The notes beneath the pieces are model-generated. The model was not told the origin of the DNA, did not search any database, and saw only the letters and a program-made list of their open reading frames with translations. From Pseudomonadota bacterium (GTDB taxonomy: Bacteria > Pseudomonadota > Alphaproteobacteria > Rhizobiales > Xanthobacteraceae), in contig JAEZFA010000045.1 in the NCBI GenBank assembly GCA_023417665.1, positions 1 to 12,868 of the forward strand: 12,868 bases of DNA. Reading direction: 5' to 3'. Shown here one piece after another: positions 1 to 7,521 of the stretch. How positions within the stretch are numbered: the first letter of the stretch is position 1; every line of letters begins with the position of its first letter. The translations under genes were made by a program, and so were the position numbers.

Positions 1-48
1 GCGCATGTTAATGCGCCGCGTCTCGAACCATGAGGCCGATGGATTGTC

Positions 49-91
49 TTATCCTTCGAGGCGCAGGCTTCGCCCGCTCCTCAAGATGAGG
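49..91. repeat. Short imperfect inverted repeat of a Rhizobiales intergenic family
   Basis: The arms read ATCCTTCGAG (51-60) and CTCCTCAAGATGAG (77-90), pairing imperfectly around a GC-rich centre that itself has the form GCAGGCTTCGCCCGC. I recognise the pattern, a CCTTCGAG arm facing a CTCCTCA-GATGAGG arm, as a dispersed intergenic repeat of Bradyrhizobium-like genomes. That is recollection and cannot be confirmed from one copy. It lies about 40 bp from the second repeat and outside any gene. Confidence 0.55.
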
Positions 92-133
92 TTACAGGCT
101 AGGCCGCATCTTCTTTCAGAAAATAACCTATTT

Positions 134-223
134 CGTCATGCCCGGCCTTGTGCCGGGCATCCATGCCTCTCGGGCTTGAAGCAGCAAAAGGCGTGGATGG
201 CCGGGACGAGCCCGGCCATGACG
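134..223. repeat. REP-like element: two hairpins in inverted orientation with covarying stems
   Basis: Two 35-nt arms (134-168 and 189-223) are inverted copies differing at six positions, with a 20-nt centre between them. Each arm also folds on its own: in the left arm 139-146 pairs with 152-159 around a 5-nt loop, and the right arm forms the equivalent hairpin. Four of the six differences are compensatory: C141-G157 and C146-G152 on the left appear as G-C pairs flipped in the other arm. Such CGTCATGCCCGGCC...GGCCATGACG elements are common between genes of Bradyrhizobium-type genomes. It lies 46 bp past the hppD stop and may end or protect that transcript. The short reading frames crossing it are artefacts. 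Nothing else is evident in 1-268. Confidence 0.75.
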
Positions 224-268
224 CGCGATTGCAACAACGCGTTCGTCACTCACGTTCCGGAATGGCAA

Positions 269-1384
269 TCAGGCCGCATCGTCCTTTAGCACGCCGCGAC
301 GGATCTGATCTTCCTCGATGCTTTCGAACAGCGCGCGGAAGTTGCCTTCGCCGAAACCATCGTCGCCCTTGCGCTCGATGAATTCGAAGAAGATCGGGCC
401 GATCGCGTTCGACGAGAAGATCTGCAAGAGCACCTTGGTCTCGCGGCCTTCCACGACGCCTTCGCCGTCGATCAGGATGCCGTTCTTTTCCAGACGCTTC
501 AGATCTTCGCCGTGTCCGGGCACGCGGCCATCCACCTTGGCGTAATAGGTCTGCGGCGGCGAGGGCATGAACTTCAGTCCGTCCCCGCGCAGCTTCTCGA
601 TGGTCTTGTAGATGTCGCGCGAACCGCAGGCGATGTGCTGGATGCCTTCGCCGTTATAGGCGTGGAGGTATTCTTCGATCTGCGATTTCTCGTCTGCGCT
701 CTCGTTGATCGGGATGCGGATCTTGCCGTCCGGGCTCGTCAGCGCCTTCGAGAACAGGCCCGTGAGCTTGCCCTCGATGTCGAAGAAACGGATTTGCTTG
801 AAGTTGAAAATCTTCTCGTAGAAGCCGGCCCACACGTCCATGCGTCCGCGCATCACGTTATGGGTGAGGTGATCGAGATAATAGAGCCCGACACCCGCGG
901 GCTTGGGGTCGCGCGCGCCTGACCACTCGAATTCTTCGTCATAGGCGCTGCCTTTGTCGCCGTAGCGCTCGATGAAATAGAGCAGCGAGCCGCCGATGCC
1001 CTTGATCGCGGGCACGTCGAGCGATTTTGCGCCGTCTTTCGGGTCGGCGGCTTCCGCGCCCATCTCCAGCGCGCGTTGGAAGGCATGGTTTGCATCGACC
1101 ACGCGAAACGCCATCGAAGGCGCGCAGGGGCCGTGCTTCGACACAAAATTGAAGCCATGCGAGCCGGGCTCCTCGTTGACGAGATAGCTGACCGTGCCCT
1201 GCTGATAGACCGTGATCTTCTTCGTCTTGTGCTTTGCTGTCGGCGTGAAGCCCATCAGCTTGAAAAGCTGGTGCAGCTTTTCCGGCTCGGGGTGGGCATA
1301 TTCGACGAACTCGAAGCCGTCGGTGCCCATCGGATTGTGCTTCGAAATCTGTGCCGGCTCGGCGTCGTGCGGGAAGGGACCCAT
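269..1384 (-). CDS. hppD: 4-hydroxyphenylpyruvate dioxygenase
   Basis: This cytosolic non-haem Fe(II) enzyme converts 4-hydroxyphenylpyruvate and O2 to homogentisate and CO2, the second step of tyrosine degradation. The 371-residue product has the usual two-domain vicinal-oxygen-chelate build. The C-terminal half carries the iron ligands His172 (YYLDHLTHNV), His250 (GIQHIAC) and Glu334 (IFFEFIERKGDDGFGEGNF), all present. The family C-terminus IRRGVL is intact. The chosen ATG gives the MGPFPHD N-terminus I associate with rhizobial homologues, with AGAGAG about 6 nt upstream; Met19 is an internal alternative. The gene is divergent from an Lrp/AsnC regulator that probably controls it. No homogentisate dioxygenase or fumarylacetoacetase is in the window, so the rest of the pathway must lie elsewhere. 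Identification is very secure. Confidence 0.97.
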   Translation of the reverse strand: MGPFPHDAEPAQISKHNPMGTDGFEFVEYAHPEPEKLHQLFKLMGFTPTAKHKTKKITVYQQGTVSYLVNEEPGSHGFNFVSKHGPCAPSMAFRVVDANHAFQRALEMGAEAADPKDGAKSLDVPAIKGIGGSLLYFIERYGDKGSAYDEEFEWSGARDPKPAGVGLYYLDHLTHNVMRGRMDVWAGFYEKIFNFKQIRFFDIEGKLTGLFSKALTSPDGKIRIPINESADEKSQIEEYLHAYNGEGIQHIACGSRDIYKTIEKLRGDGLKFMPSPPQTYYAKVDGRVPGHGEDLKRLEKNGILIDGEGVVEGRETKVLLQIFSSNAIGPIFFEFIERKGDDGFGEGNFRALFESIEEDQIRRGVLKDDAA

Positions 1385-1436
1385 ATCGGCTCTCTGTGGC
1401 GTTTCCTGAGGCGATTCCTCTCTTCAACGCACAGAA

Positions 1437-1455
1437 TTGCAGGAAGTTCTTGCAA
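1437..1455. promoter_or_regulatory. 19-bp near-palindrome, probable operator between hppD and the Lrp-type regulator
   Basis: The sequence TTGCAGGAAGTTCTTGCAA is symmetric about position 1446 except for one mismatched pair (1442/1450). It is the strongest dyad in the divergent intergenic region, 53 bp from the hppD start and 81 bp from the regulator start. Lrp/AsnC proteins bind dyads of about 15 bp near their own promoters and often control the neighbouring divergent gene. Assignment as the regulator's site is inference from position and symmetry. Confidence 0.5.
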
Positions 1456-1479
1456 ATGGCGGTCATTATGGGCCTATTA
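1450..1479 (+). promoter_or_regulatory. Possible promoter of the Lrp/AsnC regulator
   Basis: TTGCAA (1450-1455) followed after 18 bp by CTATTA (1474-1479) resembles an alphaproteobacterial housekeeping promoter. The -35 half lies inside the palindrome at 1437-1455, which would allow autorepression. The spacing is slightly long and the evidence is motif similarity only. Confidence 0.25.
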
Positions 1480-1535
1480 CATACTGATTGTGCATAAAGG
1501 GCGCATTTCGAGGCAGATCAATGCAAGGAAACGTC

Positions 1536-1991
1536 ATGCTGGATGCGCAGGACCTCGCCATCCTCGTCGCCCTGCAGGAGAACGGCGCGCTGACGAACGC
1601 CGAACTGGCAGAGCGGGTCCGCCTCTCGGCTTCCCAAAGCTCGCGCCGCCGCCAGCGGCTGGAGGAGGCGGGCGTCATCAAGGGCTACCGCGCCGAGATC
1701 GATCCCATCCGCGTCGGCCTTACCGTGACGGTCTATGTCCAGGTGTCGCTTGCGACCCATTCCGGCCAGAACGCGAAGCGCTTCCGCGATCTGGTCGCGC
1801 GCACCCCGGAAATCCTCGAGGCGCACGCGCTGACGGGGGATGCCGATTACCTCATGAAGGTCGTGGTAGCGGATCTCGCAGCCCTCGGCCGCCTCGTGAA
1901 CGAGGTGCTGCTGCCGCATGAATCGGTCGAGCGCGTCCGCTCCAACGTCGTGCTGGAGACGCTGAAACAGGGGGGCCGGCTGCCGCTTTGA
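1536..1991 (+). CDS. Lrp/AsnC-family transcriptional regulator
   Basis: This is a 151-residue DNA-binding protein of the feast/famine family. An N-terminal winged helix-turn-helix (about residues 5-50, including ALTNAELAERVRLS and SRRRQRLEEAGVIKGY) is followed by an effector-binding RAM domain (about 65-145) containing the hallmark GDADYLMKVV. The length is normal. I chose the ATG at 1536 because AAGGAA (1525-1530) sits 5 nt upstream and the protein then begins at the family's usual point. An in-frame ATG at 1521 would add five residues. The gene is divergent from hppD across 151 bp, so it most likely senses tyrosine, hydroxyphenylpyruvate or a related amino acid and controls hppD and itself. 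That role is inferred from position; the family assignment is clear. Confidence 0.93.
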   Translation: MLDAQDLAILVALQENGALTNAELAERVRLSASQSSRRRQRLEEAGVIKGYRAEIDPIRVGLTVTVYVQVSLATHSGQNAKRFRDLVARTPEILEAHALTGDADYLMKVVVADLAALGRLVNEVLLPHESVERVRSNVVLETLKQGGRLPL

Positions 1992-2009
1992 CGGGGCACG
2001 GGGCCTTCC

Positions 2010-2015
2010 TTGACA
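2010..2015 (+). promoter_or_regulatory. Possible -35 element of the aspS promoter
   Basis: A perfect TTGACA, within CTTGACA as alphaproteobacteria prefer, lies 72 bp before the aspS start. The -10 position about 17 bp on (near 2033) holds only a CTTTT stretch, a poor match, so the call is tentative. A GC-rich hairpin (2000-2005 with 2021-2026) overlaps it and could alternatively end the upstream transcript. Confidence 0.25.
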
Positions 2016-2087
2016 TCCCCGGCCCCCCATGCGCTTTTCCGCCCGATTTCAAAGGCGAATCCGGCTTCCCCAACCCCTCAAAGTCCA

Positions 2088-3887
2088 ATGCATCGCTACC
2101 GTACCCATACCTGCGGCGCGCTCCGCGCCTCGCAAATCGGCGAAACCGTCCGGCTCTCGGGCTGGTGCCATCGCATCCGCGACCACGGCGGCGTGCTGTT
2201 CATCGACCTGCGCGACCATTACGGCGTGACGCAGGTCGTGGCCGACCCCGACAGCCCGGCCTTCAAGGCCGCCGAGAAGCTGCGCTCGGAATGGGTCATC
2301 CGCGTCGATGGCAAGCTCCGGAAGCGCCCCGAGGGCACCGACAACAAGGACCTGCCGACCGGCGAGGTCGAACTGTTCGCGACCGAGATCGAGGTGCTGG
2401 GTGCCGCCGGCGAGTTGCCGGTGCCGGTGTTCGGCGATCAGGAATATCCCGAGGACATGCGGCTGAAGTACCGCTTCCTCGACCTGCGCCGTGACCGCAT
2501 CCACCAGAACATCATGAAGCGCGGGCAGATTATCGACTCGCTTCGCCGCCGCATGAAGGAGCAGGGCTTCTTCGAATTCCAGACGCCGATCCTCACGGCC
2601 TCGTCGCCGGAGGGTGCGCGTGACTTCCTGGTGCCGTCGCGGCTGCATCCGGGCAAGTTCTATGCGCTGCCGCAGGCGCCGCAGCAGTTCAAACAGCTTT
2701 TGATGATTTCCGGCTTCGATCGCTACTTTCAGATCGCGCCGTGCTTCCGCGACGAGGACGCGCGGGCCGACCGCTCGCCCGGCGAGTTCTACCAGCTGGA
2801 CATCGAAATGAGCTTCGTGACCCAGCAGGACGTGTTCGACGCGGTCGAACCTGTCATGCGCGGCGTGTTCGAGGAGTTCGGCGAAGGCAAGCCCGTCACG
2901 CCCAAGTTTCCGATGATCCCGTACGCGGAAGCCATGCGTAAGTATGGCTCCGACAAGCCGGACCTTCGCAACCCGATCGAGATGCAGAACGTCACCGAGC
3001 ATTTCCGGGATTCAGGCTTCAAGATTTTCGCCGGCATGATCGCGAACGATCCGGCCGTGGAAGTCTGGGCGATCCCGGCGAAGACCGGCGGCAACCGCGC
3101 CTTCTGCGATCGCATGAATTCATGGGCACAAGGCGAGGGGCAGAAGGGCCTCGGCTATATCTTCTGGCGCGAAGGCGAGGAAGGCGGCGCGGGTCCGATT
3201 GCGAAGAACATCGGCACCGAGCGCACCAACGCGATCCGCGATCAGCTTGGCCTTGGCATCGGCGACGCTGCGTTCTTCATCGCGGGCAAGCCGAGGGACT
3301 TCGTGAAATTCGCGGGCCCCGCACGCACACGAGTTGGCGAAGAACTGGGTCTCGTCGCGAAGGATCGCTTCGACTTCTGCTGGATCGTCGATTTCCCGAT
3401 GTTCGAATGGAGCGAGGAAGAGAAGAAGATCGACTTTTCGCACAACCCGTTCTCCATGCCGAACATGGACCCGGACGAGTTCCTCGCGCTGAAGAACGAC
3501 GACAACGACAAGATTCTCGGCATGAAGGCGATCCAGTACGACATCGTCTGCAACGGCATCGAGCTTTCGTCCGGTGCGATCCGGAACCATCGCCCCGAGG
3601 TGATGAAGAAGGCTTTCGCCATCGCTGGTTATGGCGAGGACGTACTGGAAGCGAAGTTCGGCGGCATGCTGCGCGCACTCTCTTACGGCGCCCCGCCGCA
3701 CGGCGGCATCGCGCCGGGCGTGGACCGCATCGTCATGTTGCTTTGCGGTGAGGAGAACCTGCGCGAAGTGGTGCCGTTCCCGATGAACCAGCGCGCGGAA
3801 GACCTGCTGATGGGCGCGCCTTCGGAAGTCACCACGAAGCAGCTTCGCGAATTGCACATTCGCCTGAGCCTGCCGGACAGCAAATGA
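2088..3887 (+). CDS. aspS: Aspartyl-tRNA synthetase, probably non-discriminating (Asp/Asn)
   Basis: This 599-residue bacterial-type class IIb synthetase charges aspartate onto tRNA in the cytoplasm. In order it has an N-terminal OB-fold anticodon domain (about 1-105), the catalytic core with motif 2 FQIAPCFRDEDARADR (214-229), the bacterial GAD insertion (roughly 290-420), and motif 3 with GGIAPGVDRIVML (539-551). The ATG at 2088 starts the protein at the family's usual MHRYRTH; an upstream in-frame ATG at 2010 would only add a low-complexity stretch. The ribosome-binding site is weak. His33 (RIRDHGG) and Gly83 (KRPEGTDN) match the residues reported for relaxed enzymes, where E. coli has Leu and Lys. 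It therefore probably also makes Asp-tRNA(Asn) for GatCAB to amidate. No asnS or gat gene is in the window. Confidence 0.97.
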   Translation: MHRYRTHTCGALRASQIGETVRLSGWCHRIRDHGGVLFIDLRDHYGVTQVVADPDSPAFKAAEKLRSEWVIRVDGKLRKRPEGTDNKDLPTGEVELFATEIEVLGAAGELPVPVFGDQEYPEDMRLKYRFLDLRRDRIHQNIMKRGQIIDSLRRRMKEQGFFEFQTPILTASSPEGARDFLVPSRLHPGKFYALPQAPQQFKQLLMISGFDRYFQIAPCFRDEDARADRSPGEFYQLDIEMSFVTQQDVFDAVEPVMRGVFEEFGEGKPVTPKFPMIPYAEAMRKYGSDKPDLRNPIEMQNVTEHFRDSGFKIFAGMIANDPAVEVWAIPAKTGGNRAFCDRMNSWAQGEGQKGLGYIFWREGEEGGAGPIAKNIGTERTNAIRDQLGLGIGDAAFFIAGKPRDFVKFAGPARTRVGEELGLVAKDRFDFCWIVDFPMFEWSEEEKKIDFSHNPFSMPNMDPDEFLALKNDDNDKILGMKAIQYDIVCNGIELSSGAIRNHRPEVMKKAFAIAGYGEDVLEAKFGGMLRALSYGAPPHGGIAPGVDRIVMLLCGEENLREVVPFPMNQRAEDLLMGAPSEVTTKQLRELHIRLSLPDSK

Positions 3888-3892
3888 CGCAA

Positions 3893-3911
3893 CGCTCCGC
3901 GAGCGGTCTTT
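3893..3911 (+). terminator. Weak terminator-like hairpin after aspS
   Basis: CGCTC (3893-3897) pairs with GAGCG (3901-3905) over a three-base loop and is followed by GTCTTT. The stem is short and the T run poor, so read-through from aspS into the dehydrogenase gene 42 bp downstream is quite possible. Confidence 0.2.
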
Positions 3912-3929
3912 CGGGGCAGGGGTCGGCGC

Positions 3930-5210
3930 ATGCATTCCCGTAAGATCGCCGTCATCGGTCTCGGTTATGTCGGTTTGCCGGTGGCGGTTTCGTTTGCACG
4001 CGGCGGTTCGGATGTACTCGGCTTCGATATCGACGCCGGCCGCGTCGATGAACTGCGCGCGGGCAAGGACCGGACGAAGGAAATCGACACCGCCGAACTG
4101 AAGAACCCCAGGCTCGCGATCACGCATGATGCGGCCGACCTGAAGGCGGCGGATTTCTTCATCGTCACCGTGCCGACGCCGATCGACATTGCCAACCGCC
4201 CGGACCTGAAGGCGCTGACCGCCGCGACCGAGACGGTAGGCCGCGCGCTGAAGAAGAATGACATCGTCGTCTATGAATCGACCGTCTATCCCGGCGCTAC
4301 CGAAGAAGTCTGCCTCCCGATCCTCGAGCAGGTGTCGGGCCTGAAGGGCGGCGAAGACTTCAAGCTCGGCTATTCGCCGGAGCGTATCAACCCGGGTGAC
4401 GCCAGGCATCGCTTTGAGACGATCGTGAAGGTCGTCTCGGCGCAGGACGCCGAAAGCCTTGAAACCGTTGCGCAGGTCTATGGCTCGGTGGTGACCGCCG
4501 GCATCCATCGCGCGCAATCGATCAAGGTCGCGGAAGCGGCGAAGGTCATCGAGAACACGCAGCGCGATCTCAATGTCGCCTTCATGAATGAATTGTCTTC
4601 GCTGTTTCGCAAGCTCGGCATCGACACGCATGACGTGCTGGCGGCGGCGAATACTAAGTGGAATTTTCTTCCCTTCACGCCGGGTCTGGTAGGCGGGCAC
4701 TGCATCGGCGTCGATCCCTATTATCTCACGCATCGCGCCGAGATCGCGCGCTATCACCCCGAGATCATTCTCGCCGGGCGGCGCATCAATGACGGGTTCT
4801 CTCAGGTCGTGGCGCAGGAATGTCTGCGGCTTTTGCTGAATACCCAGTCGCCGCAGAAGCGGGTCAACATTCTCGGCCTGACCTTCAAGGAAAACGTCCC
4901 CGACGTGCGCAACTCCAAGGTCGCCGATCTTGTGCGTACGCTCGAAGCGAGTGGCGCGAGCGTCACGGTCTGCGATCCGGTCGCCGACCGCGAGCACGCC
5001 CGCCATGAGCATGGGATCAATCTGGTCGCGCTCGACGATCTCGGGCCTGCGGAAGCGGTGATCTACGCAGTCGCGCACAAGGAATTCAGGGACGGCGGCT
5101 GGGACGTGATCTCGAAAGCGCTCGGCGGCGATAGCGGCATCGTCCTCGACCTGAAGGCGGCGCTGGATCGCGGCAGCAAGCCGGATGGCATCACGCTCTG
5201 GCGGCCGTAA
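3930..5210 (+). CDS. tviB: UDP-N-acetylglucosamine/galactosamine 6-dehydrogenase (TviB/WbpO type)
   Basis: The enzyme oxidises C6 of a UDP-N-acetylhexosamine with two NAD+ to the uronic acid, supplying an acidic sugar for surface polysaccharide. The 426 residues show the full three-domain family layout: an N-terminal Rossmann fold with GLGYVGLP (10-17); a central domain with YESTVYPG, YSPERINPGD and KVAEAAKVIENTQRD; catalytic Cys258 in GGHCIGVDPYYL; and a C-terminal domain with GLTFKENVPDVRNSK. PEIILAGRRINDG (277-289) and the VPTPID segment point to the TviB/WbpO branch rather than UDP-glucose dehydrogenase; GlcNAc and GalNAc cannot be separated by eye. CAGGGG lies 7 nt before the ATG. It converges on a glycosyltransferase gene with only 3 bp between stop codons. 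No epimerase partner (TviC/WbpP) is in the window. Confidence 0.9.
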   Translation: MHSRKIAVIGLGYVGLPVAVSFARGGSDVLGFDIDAGRVDELRAGKDRTKEIDTAELKNPRLAITHDAADLKAADFFIVTVPTPIDIANRPDLKALTAATETVGRALKKNDIVVYESTVYPGATEEVCLPILEQVSGLKGGEDFKLGYSPERINPGDARHRFETIVKVVSAQDAESLETVAQVYGSVVTAGIHRAQSIKVAEAAKVIENTQRDLNVAFMNELSSLFRKLGIDTHDVLAAANTKWNFLPFTPGLVGGHCIGVDPYYLTHRAEIARYHPEIILAGRRINDGFSQVVAQECLRLLLNTQSPQKRVNILGLTFKENVPDVRNSKVADLVRTLEASGASVTVCDPVADREHARHEHGINLVALDDLGPAEAVIYAVAHKEFRDGGWDVISKALGGDSGIVLDLKAALDRGSKPDGITLWRP

Positions 5211-5213
5211 TCT

Positions 5214-6302
5214 TCAGCGGCGCGCGATCGCCCGTTGCAGCAGCGCTTCCATGTCGTCGAGCATTTTCTTCCGGGTATAGCCGGCTTCGATATGCGCGCG
5301 TGCGGCCCGGCCGAGACGCTGCGCAAGCGCCGGATCGTCGAGCAACCGTGCGGTTGCCCCGGCCAATGCGGCGGCATCTTCCTTCGGCACGAACAGCCCG
5401 GTTTCGCCGTCGCGCACGAGTTCGGTGATCGCACCCGAAGGCGTGGTGACGACGGGCAAGCCGCTCGCCATCGCCTGCGAAAGCGCCTGCGGCACGCCCT
5501 CATCGACGATGGAGGGGAGCACGAACACGTCCATCATGGCGAGCCAGTTCGTGACGTCTTCCTCGCGGCCGGTGAAGCGCACGCGCCCGGCGATGCCGAG
5601 TTCCGTCGCTTCGCGTTGCAGGTTCTCAAGCTGCGGCCCGTCGCCGACGATCAGCAATTTGGTATTGGCGAGTTCGGGAAGCGTTGCGGCGGCAAAAAGA
5701 AAGGGCACGCCCTTGCCGCGCCGGAGCGTCGCGACGATACCGATGACGCGATCTTCCGCGGCGAAGGGGCTGCCGGCACGTGCGGCAATCCGGTCGCGCG
5801 GCGCGAACTTTTCCGTATCGGTGCCGGTGGGAATGGAAACGACGCGATCCGGGTCGAGCCGCACATTGCGGATCAGCATCTCGCGTACGGCACTTCCTGT
5901 CCCCACAACGAGCGTTGGCACGGTGCGATAGATGAAGCGGCTCGTGACGCTCGAGCGCACCGGCGCGCCGAGATGGCGCACGCGCACGACCGGAATTTTA
6001 CGCCCGAAGCCCGTGACGTAAGCGCTGAGCCAGCTGTCGGTCGAACTGTGCGTCACCACGACATCCGGCCGGTATTCCGCAATCACACGCCGGAGCGCGC
6101 GAATGGCCTTCAGGTTCCGGTGGAAGATCGGCGCGGGAAAAAAGGGGATGCCGCGCTTCGGGGCGGCGAGTGCGATTTCCGCTTCTTCGGGAGCTGCAAT
6201 CGCAACCGTATGGCCGCGTGCGATCAGTCCCGCGCTCTCGTCGAGCACGCGAAGTTCCTGTCCGCCCCAGCCAATGGAGCTCTCGGTATGAAGAATTTTC
6301 AT
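5214..6302 (-). CDS. GT4-family glycosyltransferase with an altered EX7E motif
   Basis: This 362-residue GT-B enzyme probably adds a nucleotide-activated sugar to a lipopolysaccharide core or related glycan at the inner face of the membrane. The N-terminal acceptor domain starts ILHTESSIGWGGQELRVL. The C-terminal donor domain includes GIVATLRRGKG (188-198), LLIVGDGPQ (216-224) and DEGVPQALSQAMASGLPVVTT (267-287). The usual EX7E pair there reads Glu268 and Gln276, so the second acid is replaced. No signal peptide or membrane span is evident. Its ATG overlaps the TGA of the upstream glycosyltransferase by 4 bp (ATGA), indicating translational coupling in one operon. GT4 membership is clear; donor, acceptor and linkage cannot be told from sequence. 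Confidence 0.9.
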   Translation of the reverse strand: MKILHTESSIGWGGQELRVLDESAGLIARGHTVAIAAPEEAEIALAAPKRGIPFFPAPIFHRNLKAIRALRRVIAEYRPDVVVTHSSTDSWLSAYVTGFGRKIPVVRVRHLGAPVRSSVTSRFIYRTVPTLVVGTGSAVREMLIRNVRLDPDRVVSIPTGTDTEKFAPRDRIAARAGSPFAAEDRVIGIVATLRRGKGVPFLFAAATLPELANTKLLIVGDGPQLENLQREATELGIAGRVRFTGREEDVTNWLAMMDVFVLPSIVDEGVPQALSQAMASGLPVVTTPSGAITELVRDGETGLFVPKEDAAALAGATARLLDDPALAQRLGRAARAHIEAGYTRKKMLDDMEALLQRAIARR

Positions 6303-7447
6303 GGTCTTGCTGTTTCGGCCCTTGCGGCATGCTCGTAAAGCGCAAGCATGCGATCGACCATGACATTCATATCAAATCGTGCGGCGATGTTGCGTGCCCG
6401 CGCTTTGGTATCAGCTTTCTCCGAAAGCGCCAGCGCGACGGAAATCGCCTCCGCTAGCCCGGCAATATCGCGTGCATCGCGCACAAGGCCCGGATCCAGT
6501 TCGCGCGCGATGTCGCGCGCACCGCAGGACTCGGAAGTGACGACCGGGAGCCCGGCCGCAAGACCTTCGAGCGTCGCGGAAGGGAAGGGATCATAGATCG
6601 AGGGCAGGATCATCGCATTGGCAGCGGCGAGATAGGGAAGCACTTCCGACTGCCGGCCGAGGAAGCGCACGCGGTCCTTGCCGCCGAAGTAGCCGGCAAG
6701 GCGCCGATAACGCGATACGCGCTTCTCGTGTCCGATCACGAGGAGTGTTGCCGGCCAACCGCATTTGGCGAGTGCTTCGATCGCCGGCGCGACGCCCTTG
6801 CGCTCATAGCCCGAGCCGACGAGGACCATCACTTTCTCGCGGCTATCGATCCCGAGTATCGATCGTGTTTCGTCGCGGAGCGTCGCGAGCGTTTCCGGCG
6901 CAAAGCGTGCAAGATCGATCCCGTTCGGAATGAGATGAATCCGCTCGCGCGGATAGCCGAAGTGAAGCACGATTTCATCCGCGATCATCTGCGCGTTCAC
7001 GATCACGGCTTTCAGCCGCGGGCTCGCGAACATTTCCCGTTCGAGCCGCAATACGTCGCGATGGTAGCCGCTCATGCGCTGGAACAGCCGTTTGACCGTG
7101 CCCATGCCGCGTGCACGTTGCGCGAGATAGGCCGCATGCACGCCGTCGCCGGCGCGATAGATGTCGCAGCAGCCGAGGCGCTCGTGCGATTGCACGAGCG
7201 TATCCGGCAAGGTTGCGATCAGGTCGCAGGCGGCCTGCGCAAAACGCGAATCGCGCTTTGCCCGCGGCGAGCGGGGCGGATCGCAGCGCAGGAAAGATAC
7301 CTGCTCGCGCGCCTCCCACTCCCGGGCGATCAGCGTGACATCCGCGCCTCGTTTCGCGAGTGCCGAAAGCGTCCGGTCGAGAATGAGTTCGCCGCCGCCG
7401 AAGCGCGAAAATCTCTGGCGAACGAAAGCGATTTTCGGGAGGGACAT
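6299..7447 (-). CDS. GT4-family glycosyltransferase, WaaG (RfaG)-like
   Basis: The 382-residue GT-B enzyme resembles the lipopolysaccharide core glucosyltransferase WaaG along its length. Shared blocks are the FGGGE acceptor-domain start, CDIYRAGDGVHAAYLAQ (94-110), VLVGSGYERKGVAPAIEAL (208-226), and the donor motif Asp286-x7-Glu294 in DPFPSATLEGLAAGLPV. The inferred role is adding the first outer-core hexose to the heptose region; the sugar may differ in this lineage. The start at 7447 matches the family N-terminus and leaves 74 bp for divergent promoters. An in-frame ATG at 7480 has a better ribosome-binding site (GGAAG, 6 nt spacing) and would add 11 residues, so the start is uncertain. 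It is the first gene of a two-gene operon with the GT4 that overlaps its stop. Confidence 0.88.
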   Translation of the reverse strand: MSLPKIAFVRQRFSRFGGGELILDRTLSALAKRGADVTLIAREWEAREQVSFLRCDPPRSPRAKRDSRFAQAACDLIATLPDTLVQSHERLGCCDIYRAGDGVHAAYLAQRARGMGTVKRLFQRMSGYHRDVLRLEREMFASPRLKAVIVNAQMIADEIVLHFGYPRERIHLIPNGIDLARFAPETLATLRDETRSILGIDSREKVMVLVGSGYERKGVAPAIEALAKCGWPATLLVIGHEKRVSRYRRLAGYFGGKDRVRFLGRQSEVLPYLAAANAMILPSIYDPFPSATLEGLAAGLPVVTSESCGARDIARELDPGLVRDARDIAGLAEAISVALALSEKADTKARARNIAARFDMNVMVDRMLALYEHAARAETARP

Positions 7448-7521
7448 GGCGGGCTGGACGGTTAGCGGTGGCTGCGGCATATCGTGCTTCCGCCAAAAAA
7501 GCGAGACGCAATCCGAAGACC

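Noticed and set aside
134..223. Paired hairpins considered as a CRISPR repeat or tRNA
   Set aside because: There is one inverted pair only, no spacers, no cas genes, and no tRNA-like cloverleaf or anticodon arm.
5..289. Short plus-strand frame across the repeats at the left edge
   Set aside because: It translates the inverted repeats themselves, a known source of false hypothetical proteins, and has no plausible ribosome-binding site.
2000..2026. GC-rich hairpin considered as a terminator of the Lrp-type gene
   Set aside because: The stem is 6 bp with a 15-base loop and has no T run directly after it; it also overlaps a TTGACA, so either reading is weak.
3120..5078. 652-codon open frame on the minus strand opposite aspS and the dehydrogenase gene
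   Set aside because: It lies antisense to two strongly recognised genes, is rich in Arg, Asp, His and Val as expected for a GC-rich shadow frame, and matches no family I know.
5208..5216. Three-base gap between convergent stops considered as a gene fusion or truncation point
   Set aside because: Both proteins are full length with normal C-termini, so it is just tight convergent packing.
5235..6338. 367-codon plus-strand frame opposite the GT4 gene
   Set aside because: Antisense shadow; the minus-strand glycosyltransferase has clear motifs.
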